A DNA stretch of 64,000 nt from SLJN01 sp964505385 (lineage in GTDB: Bacteria; Bacteroidota; Rhodothermia; Balneolales; Natronogracilivirgulaceae), in contig CAZDIA010000006.1 in assembly GCA_964505385.1 (NCBI GenBank), positions 37,671 through 101,670 on the forward strand. The letters run 5' to 3'. A program made the position numbers and the translations under genes. The first letter of the stretch is position 1; the number at the start of each line of letters is the position of its first letter. Of the stretch, positions 9,059 to 18,098 are shown in pieces. The notes under the pieces were generated by a model. That model searched no databases and was not told where the DNA came from. It saw nothing but the letters and a program-made list of their open reading frames with translations.

Positions 9059-9201
9059 CGTTGTGATCGTTTTGGTGAAACCTCCAATTTGTCTAACCAC
9101 AACGGGCGCAAAGAAGGCACAATGGGCACTATGTTTTATTAAAAATGATTCTTTCGTTGTGTCCGTGGTGTCTCCGTTGTGCTCGTGGTGGTGAAACTTC
9201 C
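9059..9201. repeat. 27-bp direct repeat pair flanking short GTG/CAC-rich repeats
   Basis: Positions 9059-9085 and 9175-9201 share the pattern CGTTGTGnTCGTnnTGGTGAAACnTCC with four mismatches in 27. The left copy is followed by CAC-rich units (CACAACGGGCG, CACAATGGGCA, 9098-9130). The right copy is preceded by GTG-rich units (GTTGTGTCC, GTGGTGTCTCC). The result is a locally inverted arrangement around an AT-rich centre. No convincing protein is encoded. It looks like degraded low-complexity intergenic repeat DNA. Confidence 0.5.
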
Positions 9202-9411
9202 TGCAGATGCGAAAAATTCCTTACTTACGGCAGGGATAAGTGCAATAAATAAAATCTTAACAATTACTTACAAAAATCATGAGTAATTAATAAACAATCG
9301 AATTCAGGTTAATAAGGCTAAGAGATTTGGAGAATTCAGATTTTGCGTCCCCATCCTTCCAATTAGTTGGCTTTTCGCCCGTCCTGTCACCTGATTCGGA
9401 TTAAAAATCCT

Positions 9412-9505
9412 AAAGCCCCGATAGGGGCGAAAGCAATAGCATGGGAAGTAGTCCTATGTAACCAAGCCCCACCCCTCGATAGCTCCGAAAGAGCGGAAGC
9501 AAAAC
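9412..9505. repeat. Pair of REP-like hairpin units
   Basis: Unit 1 (GCCCC-GATA-GGGGC at 9415-9428, then GAAAGCAATAG) and unit 2 (GCTC-CGAAA-GAGC at 9482-9494, then GGAAGCAAAAC) are diverged copies spaced 67 bp apart in the same orientation. Each is a small hairpin followed by a conserved G(A/G)AAGCAA tail. This resembles REP elements mobilised by RAYT transposases, but no such gene is in the window. The surrounding 9202-9596 holds no gene I can support. Confidence 0.5.
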
Positions 9506-9596
9506 TCTCGTGACAAAAACCCAAAATCAAATGCCGCTTAGTCACTCAGGTTAGTTCTCCAAATTAGAAGACAAGTGAACTTTCCAACACAAAAAA

Positions 9597-9645
9597 CCAG
9601 CCAAAGCCACGGGGCAGGAGAACCCGTGGCTTATTTATTGGCTGG
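9597..9645 (-). terminator. Strong rho-independent terminator of the dcw cluster
   Basis: On the minus strand, CCAGCCAA and AGCCACGGG pair with CCCGTGGCT and TTGGCTGG across a short loop and an asymmetric bulge. The stem is followed at once by TTTTTT. It lies about 55 bp after the ftsZ stop codon and probably ends the whole mraZ-to-ftsZ transcript. Confidence 0.85.
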
Positions 9646-9700
9646 CGGGGTAAAGCAATCTGTGATGAATAGATCGTAGGAGATGTGCAGGTAAGTTCAG

Positions 9701-11071
9701 TTAATCCATAATTTTTCTGAGAAAAGCCGGTTGTTCGCTATCGGTTTTATCAATTTTTTCTTCCCGGTTATTCAGCAGCTTTTTACCGCTGCCTTGTCTG
9801 CTTCCAAACTTTGATTCACCGGTATGCTTTTGATCATCACCTTCGTCCGAATCCTCTTTTCTTTTAAGCGGTCGAAGGTTATTTCGGCGCTGATAACTCG
9901 GCTTATCCAATGATCGCAGATTTTTTTCTCCTTTATAAGGAGGAACATGATTTCTGGTTCGGCTTTTCATTTCATTAGCCGTAGGTGGTACGAGCTTCTC
10001 TTCTTCACCGGTATCTTCACCTTGCTCAACCTCAGCCTGAGCAGGAGCGGCCGGTTTCTCCGATGTAGCCCTGCGGGTGGCATTCTGGTTTTTATCCAGA
10101 TCAAAACCGGTGGCAATAACCGTGATTCGCATTTCATCGCCCTGACTTTCATCAAGTACCGTACCCAGGATGATCTCGGCATCTTCGCCGGCTTCCTGCT
10201 GGATGATGCTTGTGGCAGTCGTCACCTCTTTCATGCCCATATCAGAGCTGGAAGAGACATTCACCAGCACATTGCGCGCTCCGCGAATACTGATTCCATC
10301 CAATAGAGGTGAACTGATGGCGTCTCGCGCAGCGATTTCAGCTCGATCTGAGCCTTCGGCAAGACCGGTACCCATAATGGCAGCGCCGCCATCGAGCATG
10401 GTGGTCTTCACATCAGCGAAATCGAGGTTGATTAATCCCGGCATCATGATCAAATCCGAGATACCGCGGGTGGCATTATAGAGCACCTCATTTGCCTTCT
10501 CGAAAGCCTGGGTAAGGGTGGTGTCTTCGCTGCAAATATCCAACAATCGCTCATTCGGAATCACAATAACCGTATCGCAGCATTTTTTCAGTTCATTGAT
10601 TCCCTCAACGGCATATTTCATCCGGATGGGACCCTCGCAGGTAAACGGCAGGGTTACGATTCCGACGGTCAGAATTCCCTTTTTCTTAGCGATAGAAGAA
10701 ATTACTGGGGCACCACCGGTACCGGTACCACCACCCATACCCGCGGTGACGAACACCATATCCGCTCCTTCGATCGATTCTTCAATCTCGTTGCGATTTT
10801 CTTCTACCGCTTCCCGGCCAATCTCCGGCCGCGCACCGGCTCCGAGACCAGCAGTCAGATTTTTGCCCACCTGAATGCGGTGATCCGCATTATTTTCATT
10901 CAAGACCTGTACGTCGGTGTTGAGTGCAATATACTCCACATTGGTCAGGCCTTTATCTATCATATTATTGATGGCATTGCCACCACCGCCGCCGATACCG
11001 ACGACTTTCAACTTGGCGTTCTCCTGGCTTTGTTCGTCAAAGCTGAATTTTGAACTTACTGAGTTACCCAT
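9701..11071 (-). CDS. ftsZ: Cell division protein FtsZ
   Basis: This tubulin-like GTPase forms the cytokinetic ring. The 456-residue protein has the nucleotide-binding GIGGGGGNA (about 25-33) and the tubulin signature GGGTGTG (113-119), with the T7-loop region further on. A long charged, low-complexity linker (about 345-440) follows. The C-terminus, ending PAFLRKIMD, is the conserved peptide that binds FtsA and other partners. It is the last gene of the minus-strand dcw cluster, 51 bp after ftsA, and a strong terminator follows. Confidence 0.98.
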   Translation of the reverse strand: MGNSVSSKFSFDEQSQENAKLKVVGIGGGGGNAINNMIDKGLTNVEYIALNTDVQVLNENNADHRIQVGKNLTAGLGAGARPEIGREAVEENRNEIEESIEGADMVFVTAGMGGGTGTGGAPVISSIAKKKGILTVGIVTLPFTCEGPIRMKYAVEGINELKKCCDTVIVIPNERLLDICSEDTTLTQAFEKANEVLYNATRGISDLIMMPGLINLDFADVKTTMLDGGAAIMGTGLAEGSDRAEIAARDAISSPLLDGISIRGARNVLVNVSSSSDMGMKEVTTATSIIQQEAGEDAEIILGTVLDESQGDEMRITVIATGFDLDKNQNATRRATSEKPAAPAQAEVEQGEDTGEEEKLVPPTANEMKSRTRNHVPPYKGEKNLRSLDKPSYQRRNNLRPLKRKEDSDEGDDQKHTGESKFGSRQGSGKKLLNNREEKIDKTDSEQPAFLRKIMD

Positions 11072-11122
11072 AGGACACTCCTGTTTAGATTGCGTTAATT
11101 AAAAATCTTCGATTACATTCAT

Positions 11123-12418
11123 TTAAAATTCCTGGAACCAGCTCTTCATACGCTCGGTTAGTCGGTTAATCACTTTCTCCACGCTGCTGCCCTGCGTTGA
11201 TGCAGGTACCATATTATTGGTAGAAGGTGAATTTTTAGCCTTAAGTGCATGCATTACCAGCCCAACCGAGGTTGCATAGATGGGCGTGTTCACTTCATCT
11301 ACCAGCCCGCCGGTCAGACCTTTAGGGGTTCCGACTTTTGCATCCATACCCATTACTTCGTTGGCCAGCTCGGTGATGCCATTTAACAAAGAACCACCAC
11401 CGGTGATAACCACACCCGCACTGAGCTCACTGGAATAGCCGCTGCGTTTTATTTCAATAGCAGCTATTTCCATAATCTCCTCCACTCTGGCCTGAATGAT
11501 CTTGGCCAGTATACTTTGCTTAATTTCTTTTGGAGCACGACCACCAATTCCCGGCACATTCAGTACTTCATCTTCCTCGATTAGATCGGCATAGCACAGC
11601 CCGTGCTCATGTTTGAGTTTCTGAGCCTGATCATCAAGCACACTCAAACCGATCCGGATATCATCGGTTACTTTTTGCCCGGCAATAGCAACTACAGCCG
11701 TATGCCTGATTGTATTATCCTGAAATACGGCTACATCGGTTGTTCCGCCACCGATATCCATGATCACGGTGCCGGCTTCGCGCTCTTCATCATCCAGAAC
11801 CGCGTAGGAAGAAGCAAGCGGCTCAAGCATTATGTCATTAACCTCATAGCCGGCCCGCTCCACACACCGGTACAGATTCTTCGCAGCTGATACCAGACCG
11901 GTAATGATATGAACTTCCGCTTCCATCCGCATTCCGCTCATACCTACCGGATCGTTAATTCCATCCTGGCCATCTACGATAAATTCCTGCGGAATCACGT
12001 GAATAATTTGCTGATCGGACGGCAGCATAATGCGCTGGCAATCTTCCAGCAGCCTCTCCACATCACGCACCGTTATTTCATTATCTTTATTGTTAATAGT
12101 GATCACTCCTTTGCTGCGCATACTGCGGATGTGATCACCGGCAATACCTACATTTACAGACTGAACTTCAATTCCGGATGCCAGCTGTGCTTGTTCGACA
12201 GCCGTTTTAATCGCGTTGACGGTCCGGTCGATATTTACAACCACGCCCCGATTTAATCCATCACTGGGAGCTTTACCCACTCCAAGGATATTCACCTGAT
12301 CCATAGGATTAATCGACGCGACAACCGCGCATACTTTGGTTGTTCCTATATCAAGACCTACAACAATTCTGTCTTCTTCCATGCTTCTACCTGTTTGACC
12401 GTTTTGTATATTCTGCAT
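11123..12418 (-). CDS. ftsA: Cell division protein FtsA
   Basis: This actin-family ATPase tethers FtsZ to the membrane. The 431-residue protein has the phosphate-1 motif GLDIGTTK near residue 20, a second phosphate motif MDIGGGTTDV near 220, and a C-terminal amphipathic helix (RLTERMKSWFQEF) of the membrane-targeting type. The ATG at 12418 lies directly after the ftsQ stop codon. A second in-frame ATG at 12382 would begin just before the actin-like core and is a possible alternative start. It sits between ftsQ and ftsZ in the usual order. Confidence 0.97.
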   Translation of the reverse strand: MQNIQNGQTGRSMEEDRIVVGLDIGTTKVCAVVASINPMDQVNILGVGKAPSDGLNRGVVVNIDRTVNAIKTAVEQAQLASGIEVQSVNVGIAGDHIRSMRSKGVITINNKDNEITVRDVERLLEDCQRIMLPSDQQIIHVIPQEFIVDGQDGINDPVGMSGMRMEAEVHIITGLVSAAKNLYRCVERAGYEVNDIMLEPLASSYAVLDDEEREAGTVIMDIGGGTTDVAVFQDNTIRHTAVVAIAGQKVTDDIRIGLSVLDDQAQKLKHEHGLCYADLIEEDEVLNVPGIGGRAPKEIKQSILAKIIQARVEEIMEIAAIEIKRSGYSSELSAGVVITGGGSLLNGITELANEVMGMDAKVGTPKGLTGGLVDEVNTPIYATSVGLVMHALKAKNSPSTNNMVPASTQGSSVEKVINRLTERMKSWFQEF

Positions 12419-13234
12419 CTAGCGCTCCCGTGTTACTATTTGATTTTCAAACCTCATATCGATGCGCCGCATTTGGTGCATCCCTTTTTCCGGAATAACT
12501 TCGCTGTAAAATTTTCGCCAGTTTTTTATCCGGATTTCAAAATTTTCGTGACCGAACACCAGGCGCGCGGCTGAATCATCACTAAGCGCCACAACGCCTT
12601 CTTCCGAATCATATCCTACTTCACCAATGGTATAAAATGGCATGCCTTCTGATTTGGCAACCGCCAGAAAGTCAGCCATCCTGGAAAACTCCTCGCCCTT
12701 TATTGAATCCGCCCGTACATTGGATGCAGGGAGATAGAGCAAAGGTACATCCACCGATTTTCCGCTTACAGCAGGCAGTCTTACCCCGCTTGTATCAACA
12801 TAGTCCATTCCGTCCTGAGCCAGCAGTGCTATAGGTTCCCGCTCCTTAACCTGAGCGGTAAGCCGGCCGCTGATCGAGACGTCAATATCAGCACGCCGGA
12901 TGTAGGGTAATTGCTCAATTTTATCGATTACAGATAAATAACTGATGCTATCCAGCGGAATACCCTCCTGCAACCCGGTCGCCTCGACGATCTCATCATC
13001 CCCGGTAAAATAATTTCCGGATACGCGGATGTCGGAAACTTCGGCGCGCTGCAATACCTGTTGCCCGGCCCAGAATGAACCGGCAATTATGGCCAGCATT
13101 ATCAGGATGTATATACTTGTTTTATATGACATCCACCTGTCCTTACTGCCGCGCTTTTTCCTGCCGGCATCCCTGGCCTTATTAATCGGCTTACCCATGG
13201 ATGGGTTAGTGCTATGTTTCCGCGGGCTTATCAC
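12419..13234 (-). CDS. ftsQ: Cell division protein FtsQ/DivIB
   Basis: This 271-residue bitopic protein has a basic cytoplasmic N-terminus rich in Lys/Arg (1-36) and one membrane helix (about 39-60). An extracytoplasmic POTRA-type domain begins near VSDIRVSGNYFTGDDEI, followed by the FtsQ beta domain. FtsQ links early cytoplasmic and late periplasmic division proteins. It overlaps the murC stop by 4 bp and abuts ftsA, so it is translated within the dcw transcript. The sequence is weakly conserved in general; the call rests on topology, POTRA resemblance and position. Confidence 0.9.
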   Translation of the reverse strand: MISPRKHSTNPSMGKPINKARDAGRKKRGSKDRWMSYKTSIYILIMLAIIAGSFWAGQQVLQRAEVSDIRVSGNYFTGDDEIVEATGLQEGIPLDSISYLSVIDKIEQLPYIRRADIDVSISGRLTAQVKEREPIALLAQDGMDYVDTSGVRLPAVSGKSVDVPLLYLPASNVRADSIKGEEFSRMADFLAVAKSEGMPFYTIGEVGYDSEEGVVALSDDSAARLVFGHENFEIRIKNWRKFYSEVIPEKGMHQMRRIDMRFENQIVTRER

Positions 13235-14460
13235 TCCGATTGATCTTTTCGGGATTTTCTTTCCGGTTGACTTTCATTGCTCCTGAGCATTTCTACATAG
13301 AGTTCTCCGTATTTATAGATATCTCCGGCACCCATGGTGATCACGATATCTCCGGGCTCCACAATAGCATCCAGCTTTGAGGGCAATTGTTTTTTATCCT
13401 CCAGATAATGAACCCCGCGATGTCCGTATGCTTTTGCCGTATCAGCAACTAATTTGCCTGATACGCCCTCGATGGGTTCTTCTCTTGAAGGATAAATGTC
13501 GGTGATTACGATCGTTTCGGCTTCAAAGAAGGAGAGGCCGAAATCCTCATACAACTCCTGAGTTCGCGAATACAGATGCGGTTGAAATACAGCTACAACC
13601 CCTCGCTTGGGCCACCCGCGTTTGATTGACTCAAGGGTAGCTTTTACTTCGGTTGGATGATGCGCATAATCGTCAATCACCAGTAAATCATCCTGCTCAT
13701 GCTTAACCTGAAACCGGCGAAATACACCGGAATATCGTTTTAATCCTTTTTTAATGGATTCAAAATCCATTCCGAGTTCGAGTCCAATGGCGATGGAAGC
13801 CAACGCATTGCGNNNNNNNNNNNNNNNNNNNNNNNNNNNNNNNNNNNNNNNNNNNNNNNNNNNNNNNNNNNNNNNNNNNNNNNNNNNNNNNNNNNNNNNN
13901 NNNNNNNNNNNNGACAGCCGTAAAAAGGTGCGGTCGAATTCATCAGCCTCTACAATAATGATATCACCACTACCGACAACCGCATTGGTTTTATCGAAGC
14001 TGTGAACCCGACCGCCCACAATAATCGTAGGATCAAAATCGCCGGCCTGCACGACAAGCCCCGTCATCGTGGTCGTCGTAGTTTTGCCATGCGTACCGGC
14101 AATTCCGATACCGTATTTCATCCGCATCAGCTCGGCCAGCATTTCAGCCCGCTTGATCACCGGTATACCAAGATCAATTGCGGCTCGGGTTTCTACATTT
14201 TCTTCCGCCTTTACCGCACTCGTATAAACCACTACATCCGCCCCTTCTATATTGGACCCGGAGTGGCCGACAAAAACTTCCGCACCAAGCTCGCTCAACC
14301 GCTCTGTCGTTTCGGAGAGGCTGCCATCGGAGCCGGTCACTTTATAACCGCGCTGAAGTAATATTTCAGCCATGCCGCTCATACCGATCCCCCCGATCCC
14401 TACCATATGGATGTGGCGGGTTTTTCCGAAAACGGGTTGTGTTTGAACGGTCTTAGTCAT
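13231..14460 (-). CDS. murC: UDP-N-acetylmuramate--L-alanine ligase MurC (interrupted by assembly gap)
   Basis: MurC adds L-alanine to UDP-MurNAc in the cytoplasm, the first step of stem-peptide synthesis. The visible N-terminal part has the Rossmann motif GIGGIGMSGMAE and the ATP-binding AGTHGKTTTTTM. The visible C-terminal part has DDYAHHPTE and the family's terminal domain. The 100 N at 13813-13912 fall in the central domain. With them counted, the protein would be 409 residues against about 450-490 for the family. The stretch that should join EADEFDRTFLRL to RNALASIA is normally around 120 residues, not 34. The gap is therefore probably larger than drawn, and the gene is likely intact in the organism. 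Confidence 0.93.
   Translation of the reverse strand: MTKTVQTQPVFGKTRHIHMVGIGGIGMSGMAEILLQRGYKVTGSDGSLSETTERLSELGAEVFVGHSGSNIEGADVVVYTSAVKAEENVETRAAIDLGIPVIKRAEMLAELMRMKYGIGIAGTHGKTTTTTMTGLVVQAGDFDPTIIVGGRVHSFDKTNAVVGSGDIIIVEADEFDRTFLRLXXXXXXXXXXXXXXXXXXXXXXXXXXXXXXXXXXRNALASIAIGLELGMDFESIKKGLKRYSGVFRRFQVKHEQDDLLVIDDYAHHPTEVKATLESIKRGWPKRGVVAVFQPHLYSRTQELYEDFGLSFFEAETIVITDIYPSREEPIEGVSGKLVADTAKAYGHRGVHYLEDKKQLPSKLDAIVEPGDIVITMGAGDIYKYGELYVEMLRSNESQPERKSRKDQSE
13813..13912. other. Assembly gap (100 N) inside murC
   Basis: Exactly 100 unknown bases, the conventional placeholder for a gap of unknown size. By comparison with MurC proteins the real missing sequence is probably near 350-380 bp. 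The frame being open across the N run is therefore not evidence of correct size. Confidence 0.98.
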
Positions 14461-15575
14461 GCTTCTACAGGAGAGTTTTCAGTGATTAGTGATAACATAT
14501 CTTCGGCAATATGTTTAGCGGCATCAGGTTTGGCCAGCTTAGCAGACTCTTTGCTCATTTTTTCCAGATGTTCGGGATAAGTAAACAAGTCCGTTATCCG
14601 GTTTCCCAGCTTTTCCACCGCTTCATGATCCTGCAAGAGCAGAGCAGCCTCCCGGCTCACCAGCTCCTCTGCATTTTTAGTTTGATGATCCCCGGCAACA
14701 TGCGGAGAAGGGACCAGGATTGCCGGCGTGCCCGTTAGGGTTAATTCGGCACAGGAAATCGCGCCGGCCCGGCTTACGGCGAGGTCTGCCATCCGGTAGG
14801 CGCTGCTCATATCATCGATATAGGGCTGGAGCCTCAAATTCGGGTAATCCACCGGATTGATATCCGAGATGATGCTTTCGTAATAAGCCTTGCCGCACTG
14901 CCAGATGATCTGCACACCAAGCTTGTCATGGAGCTGTTTCAGATGTTTTTTCATTGCGTTGTTGATCGTCAAAGCGCCGCCGCTTCCTCCAAGGACCAAT
15001 ACAGTTCTTTTCGACGGCACCAGGCTCCACGTATTTGCAGCCTCTTCTCTGGAAACTTCTCCGAGATTACCGCGAACCGGATTGCCAAAAAGCCTGATTT
15101 TTTCTTCATCAAAAAATGAAGCGGCGTCTTCAAAAGCCGTATATATCCTCTTTGCTTTCGGCCCCAGTTTTCGGTTTGTCCAACCCGGATAACTGTTCTG
15201 CTCCTGGATACACAACGGGATTTTACGTTTTGCGGCGGCCCACCCGACCGGGCCGGCGGCAAAACCACCACAGGATAATACCAGATCAGGCTCAAAGCTC
15301 TTCAGAATCGACTTGCTTTGGGATATACTTACCATCAGCTTTACCGGAAACGACAAGTTTTGCAACGTAAGCCGCCGGTGAAAACCGCTGATCCAGATAC
15401 TTTGAATCCGGTAGCCGGCTTTAGGTACCGCATCCCACTCCATGCGGTCGCGCGTACCTACAAATAAAAATTCGGTTTGCTCATTCAGTTCTTTAACCGA
15501 ATCTGCAATTGCAATAGCAGGGTAAACATGTCCGCCGGTGCCTCCGGCTGCTATGAGGATTTTAGGTGCTTCCAT
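14457..15575 (-). CDS. murG: UDP-GlcNAc:undecaprenyl-PP-MurNAc-pentapeptide transferase MurG
   Basis: MurG is the peripheral membrane glycosyltransferase that converts lipid I to lipid II. This 372-residue protein has the glycine-rich ILIAAGGTGGHVYPA near the N-terminus, the VLSCGGFAAGPVG and CIQEQNSYPG segments, the mid-protein LVLGGSGGA loop and the VSRAGAISCAEL motif of the UDP-GlcNAc-binding domain. It overlaps murC by 4 bp and follows ftsW with a 1-bp gap. Length and all family signatures are normal. Confidence 0.97.
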   Translation of the reverse strand: MEAPKILIAAGGTGGHVYPAIAIADSVKELNEQTEFLFVGTRDRMEWDAVPKAGYRIQSIWISGFHRRLTLQNLSFPVKLMVSISQSKSILKSFEPDLVLSCGGFAAGPVGWAAAKRKIPLCIQEQNSYPGWTNRKLGPKAKRIYTAFEDAASFFDEEKIRLFGNPVRGNLGEVSREEAANTWSLVPSKRTVLVLGGSGGALTINNAMKKHLKQLHDKLGVQIIWQCGKAYYESIISDINPVDYPNLRLQPYIDDMSSAYRMADLAVSRAGAISCAELTLTGTPAILVPSPHVAGDHQTKNAEELVSREAALLLQDHEAVEKLGNRITDLFTYPEHLEKMSKESAKLAKPDAAKHIAEDMLSLITENSPVEA

Positions 15576-15576
15576 A

Positions 15577-16746
15577 TCACGCCCTCCGGTATTTAGATAT
15601 GTTTAGCAAGATCCCGATCATCATGCCGGTAAACAGCATACTTGTACCTCCGTAGCTGATAAACGGCATGGGCAGTCCGGTTACCGGAAACAGCCCGGTA
15701 GCCACAGCTGCATTTACAAAACCGTAGAGGGTAATCATCAAAGTAGCCGCTACGGCCAGCAACATTCCGGTTTCGTCCAAGGCATTTTTGGCAATGACCG
15801 CAATGCCCCGGAACAGTATCATCACATAAAGCCCGAGAATAAATATGGCGCCAATTAACCCGTATTCTTCGGTGATGATTGCATAGATAAAATCATTGTA
15901 GGGAGCCGGCAGAAAATCACGCTGTGTGCTTTTACCCATCCCCACTCCAAAAATCTGTCCCTGCGCCAAAGCCATCTGAGCCTGCTGCGCCTGATATCCG
16001 GATGCAAGTACAAACTCATCACTTTTGATGTGAACCACTTGCTCTACATAGTTAGTAACCCTGTTCATCCGATCCGGCGACTGCATCAGAAGCGCGCCGC
16101 CACCGATAATACCAACCAAAACCAACGCTCCGATATGCAGTGTGTTAACCCGGCCGATAAACATCAGCAACAGCGAGAGTACGAGCAGCACAGCGGCGCT
16201 GCTGAAATCCTCCAGTGCTATCAAGCCACAAGTGACAAGTACCCAGGTCATCAATGGCAGAAAGGTGGTTTTAAAATCTTTAATCCTGTCCTGCTTTCGG
16301 GCGATCAGTACACAAAGATGAACAAGCAGGGCAACGGTAGCCAATGACGATGGCTGAAATGAGAATACACCGATATCCAGTGATCTGCGGGCTCCAAACA
16401 CTTCGGTGCCGTATACGGTTACGATAATCAGGAATACCCAGCTTAAGATCAGAGCGATTTTGCTGTAGCGCACAAATTCCTGATAGCGCAGTCTTGAAAA
16501 TATCACCATAATCAGGAAGGAAATACCGATTTTAGCAATGTGATTCCACAGCAATGATGATTGTGTAGTGAGATGAGTTTCGGCAAAAAAAGCAATCGCC
16601 GAATACACGGCGAGCATGCCGGCCATCATCAGCATAATGACGGAGACCAACAACCACCGATCACTGCCGGTACTGTTCGCCCCCACGGATTCCGTACCGG
16701 GATCGAATATATATTTGCCGTTATTTCCTGATGAGGTGATGTACAT
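15577..16746 (-). CDS. ftsW: Peptidoglycan glycosyltransferase FtsW (SEDS family)
   Basis: This 389-residue polytopic membrane protein has about ten hydrophobic segments. It carries SEDS signatures, including the QSSLLWNH start region, the GMGKSTQRDFLPAPYNDFIYAIITEE loop region (only part quoted: LPAPYNDFIYAI) and a C-terminal PVTGLPMPFISYGGTS. SEDS proteins polymerise glycan from lipid II together with a class B PBP; the partner is probably the PBP encoded at 20694-22829. Its start codon overlaps the murD stop by one base. Confidence 0.96.
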   Translation of the reverse strand: MYITSSGNNGKYIFDPGTESVGANSTGSDRWLLVSVIMLMMAGMLAVYSAIAFFAETHLTTQSSLLWNHIAKIGISFLIMVIFSRLRYQEFVRYSKIALILSWVFLIIVTVYGTEVFGARRSLDIGVFSFQPSSLATVALLVHLCVLIARKQDRIKDFKTTFLPLMTWVLVTCGLIALEDFSSAAVLLVLSLLLMFIGRVNTLHIGALVLVGIIGGGALLMQSPDRMNRVTNYVEQVVHIKSDEFVLASGYQAQQAQMALAQGQIFGVGMGKSTQRDFLPAPYNDFIYAIITEEYGLIGAIFILGLYVMILFRGIAVIAKNALDETGMLLAVAATLMITLYGFVNAAVATGLFPVTGLPMPFISYGGTSMLFTGMMIGILLNISKYRRA

Positions 16747-18098
16747 CAGAGGTGTCGTATCAATTGTTTAAATGTTTCGCCGCGTTGCTCATAGCTGTCG
16801 AACATATCGAAAGAAGCGCATGCCGGGCTTAACAACACGATTTCACCCTGTTTAGCCGACCCATGTGCCAGGGTAACCGCTTCTTCCAGGCTTTCGGATT
16901 TAAAGAAGTTCTGAGTTGAATCTTTTAGCTGTGCTTCGATTTTATCCCGCCCTTCCCCTACAGCAATTATGGTATGCACTTTCTCTTCAACAAGCGATCT
17001 CAGCTCACTGTAATCGTTGCCTTTATCACGACCGCCCATAATCAGAATAAGCGGGGAATTAAAACTTTCCAGCGCATACCATACCGAATTTACATTGGTA
17101 GCTTTGCTGTCGTTGTACCATCTGACTCCGTCGAGTTCAGAAACCAGTTCAAGACGGTGTTCTACACCGGAAAAACTGCGAAGGCTTTCGCGTATCGCCT
17201 CATTTTCTACTTCGAAGGCACGGGCCGCAAGTGCCGAAGCAAGCCCGTTAGAGAGATTATGATTTCCGGGAAGTCCAACTTCATTTTTATTCATGAGAAC
17301 CTCTTGTGATTGATTTTCAAAAAACATCAGCAGCTCATCTGCTACACCAGCACCTTTGTCAACTTTCGTACGAGCTGAAAATGCAAGCAGCCCGGGCAGT
17401 ACTTCGTCACCCTCAAACCGATCGCGCAGAAGCGGATCATCATAACCGTAAATGAGCGTATCGCCGGAATCCTGATTACTGAAAATCCGCATTTTCGAAG
17501 CGGCATATCGTTCAAAAGAATTCTGATAGCGATTCAGATGATCCGGCGTAATATTCAATAAAACCGAAACTTCGGGTTTGAACCTGTGGATATGATCAAG
17601 CTGAAAGCTGCTTACTTCAAGAATTACGACGGTGTCCGGTTTGGTTTCGGGGATGATCTCTGAAAATGCCGTACCGATATTACCTGCCACCAACACGTTT
17701 CTGCCGGCCCGCCGCCACATATCAGCCATCCATTCCACGGCTGTGGTTTTACCGTTACTTCCGGTCACAGCGATTACGGGACTTTTGCAAAACCACGCTG
17801 CCGCTTCAATCTCTGAATAAATGCGGTTACCCTTTCCCAGATAGTGCTGAACCAGCGGAGCCTCATCAGGCACACCCGGACTCACAACCGCCATTTCAGC
17901 GCTGTATGCCTTATCTGAATGACCATTTTCTTCAAACGGGATCCCCTGTTTCTCCAACCGGGTGCGGGCACTGTCTGATATTGAGGATGCATCGGATACA
18001 AACACATCTGCTCCCTTTTGGTGCAGGAGTGATGCCACCGATACTCCGCTTCTTGCGGCTCCGATAATGACGATATTTCGGCCTGCTACATCCATCAT
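16746..18098 (-). CDS. murD: UDP-N-acetylmuramoylalanine--D-glutamate ligase MurD
   Basis: MurD adds D-glutamate to UDP-MurNAc-L-Ala. I chose the ATG at 18098, which overlaps the mraY stop as ATGA and gives about 450 residues, the family norm. The frame is open up to 18182, but that would overlap mraY by 88 bp. The protein begins just before the nucleotide-binding IVIIGAARSGVSVA. It has the Mur-ligase ATP site AVTGSNGKTTAVEW and the central LLNITPDHLNRY, and ends with the terminal domain containing LLSPACASFDMFDSY. Confidence 0.96.
   Translation of the reverse strand: MMDVAGRNIVIIGAARSGVSVASLLHQKGADVFVSDASSISDSARTRLEKQGIPFEENGHSDKAYSAEMAVVSPGVPDEAPLVQHYLGKGNRIYSEIEAAAWFCKSPVIAVTGSNGKTTAVEWMADMWRRAGRNVLVAGNIGTAFSEIIPETKPDTVVILEVSSFQLDHIHRFKPEVSVLLNITPDHLNRYQNSFERYAASKMRIFSNQDSGDTLIYGYDDPLLRDRFEGDEVLPGLLAFSARTKVDKGAGVADELLMFFENQSQEVLMNKNEVGLPGNHNLSNGLASALAARAFEVENEAIRESLRSFSGVEHRLELVSELDGVRWYNDSKATNVNSVWYALESFNSPLILIMGGRDKGNDYSELRSLVEEKVHTIIAVGEGRDKIEAQLKDSTQNFFKSESLEEAVTLAHGSAKQGEIVLLSPACASFDMFDSYEQRGETFKQLIRHL

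Noticed and set aside
8818..9129. 103-codon minus-strand open frame downstream of the TauE-like gene
   Set aside because: It overlaps the permease 3' end and runs through intergenic repeats (the 9059-9085 repeat). Composition is not protein-like, so it is a chance frame.
9098..9198. CRISPR-like array
   Set aside because: The repeats are 9-11 bp, irregular and without spacers of constant length; no cas gene is nearby.
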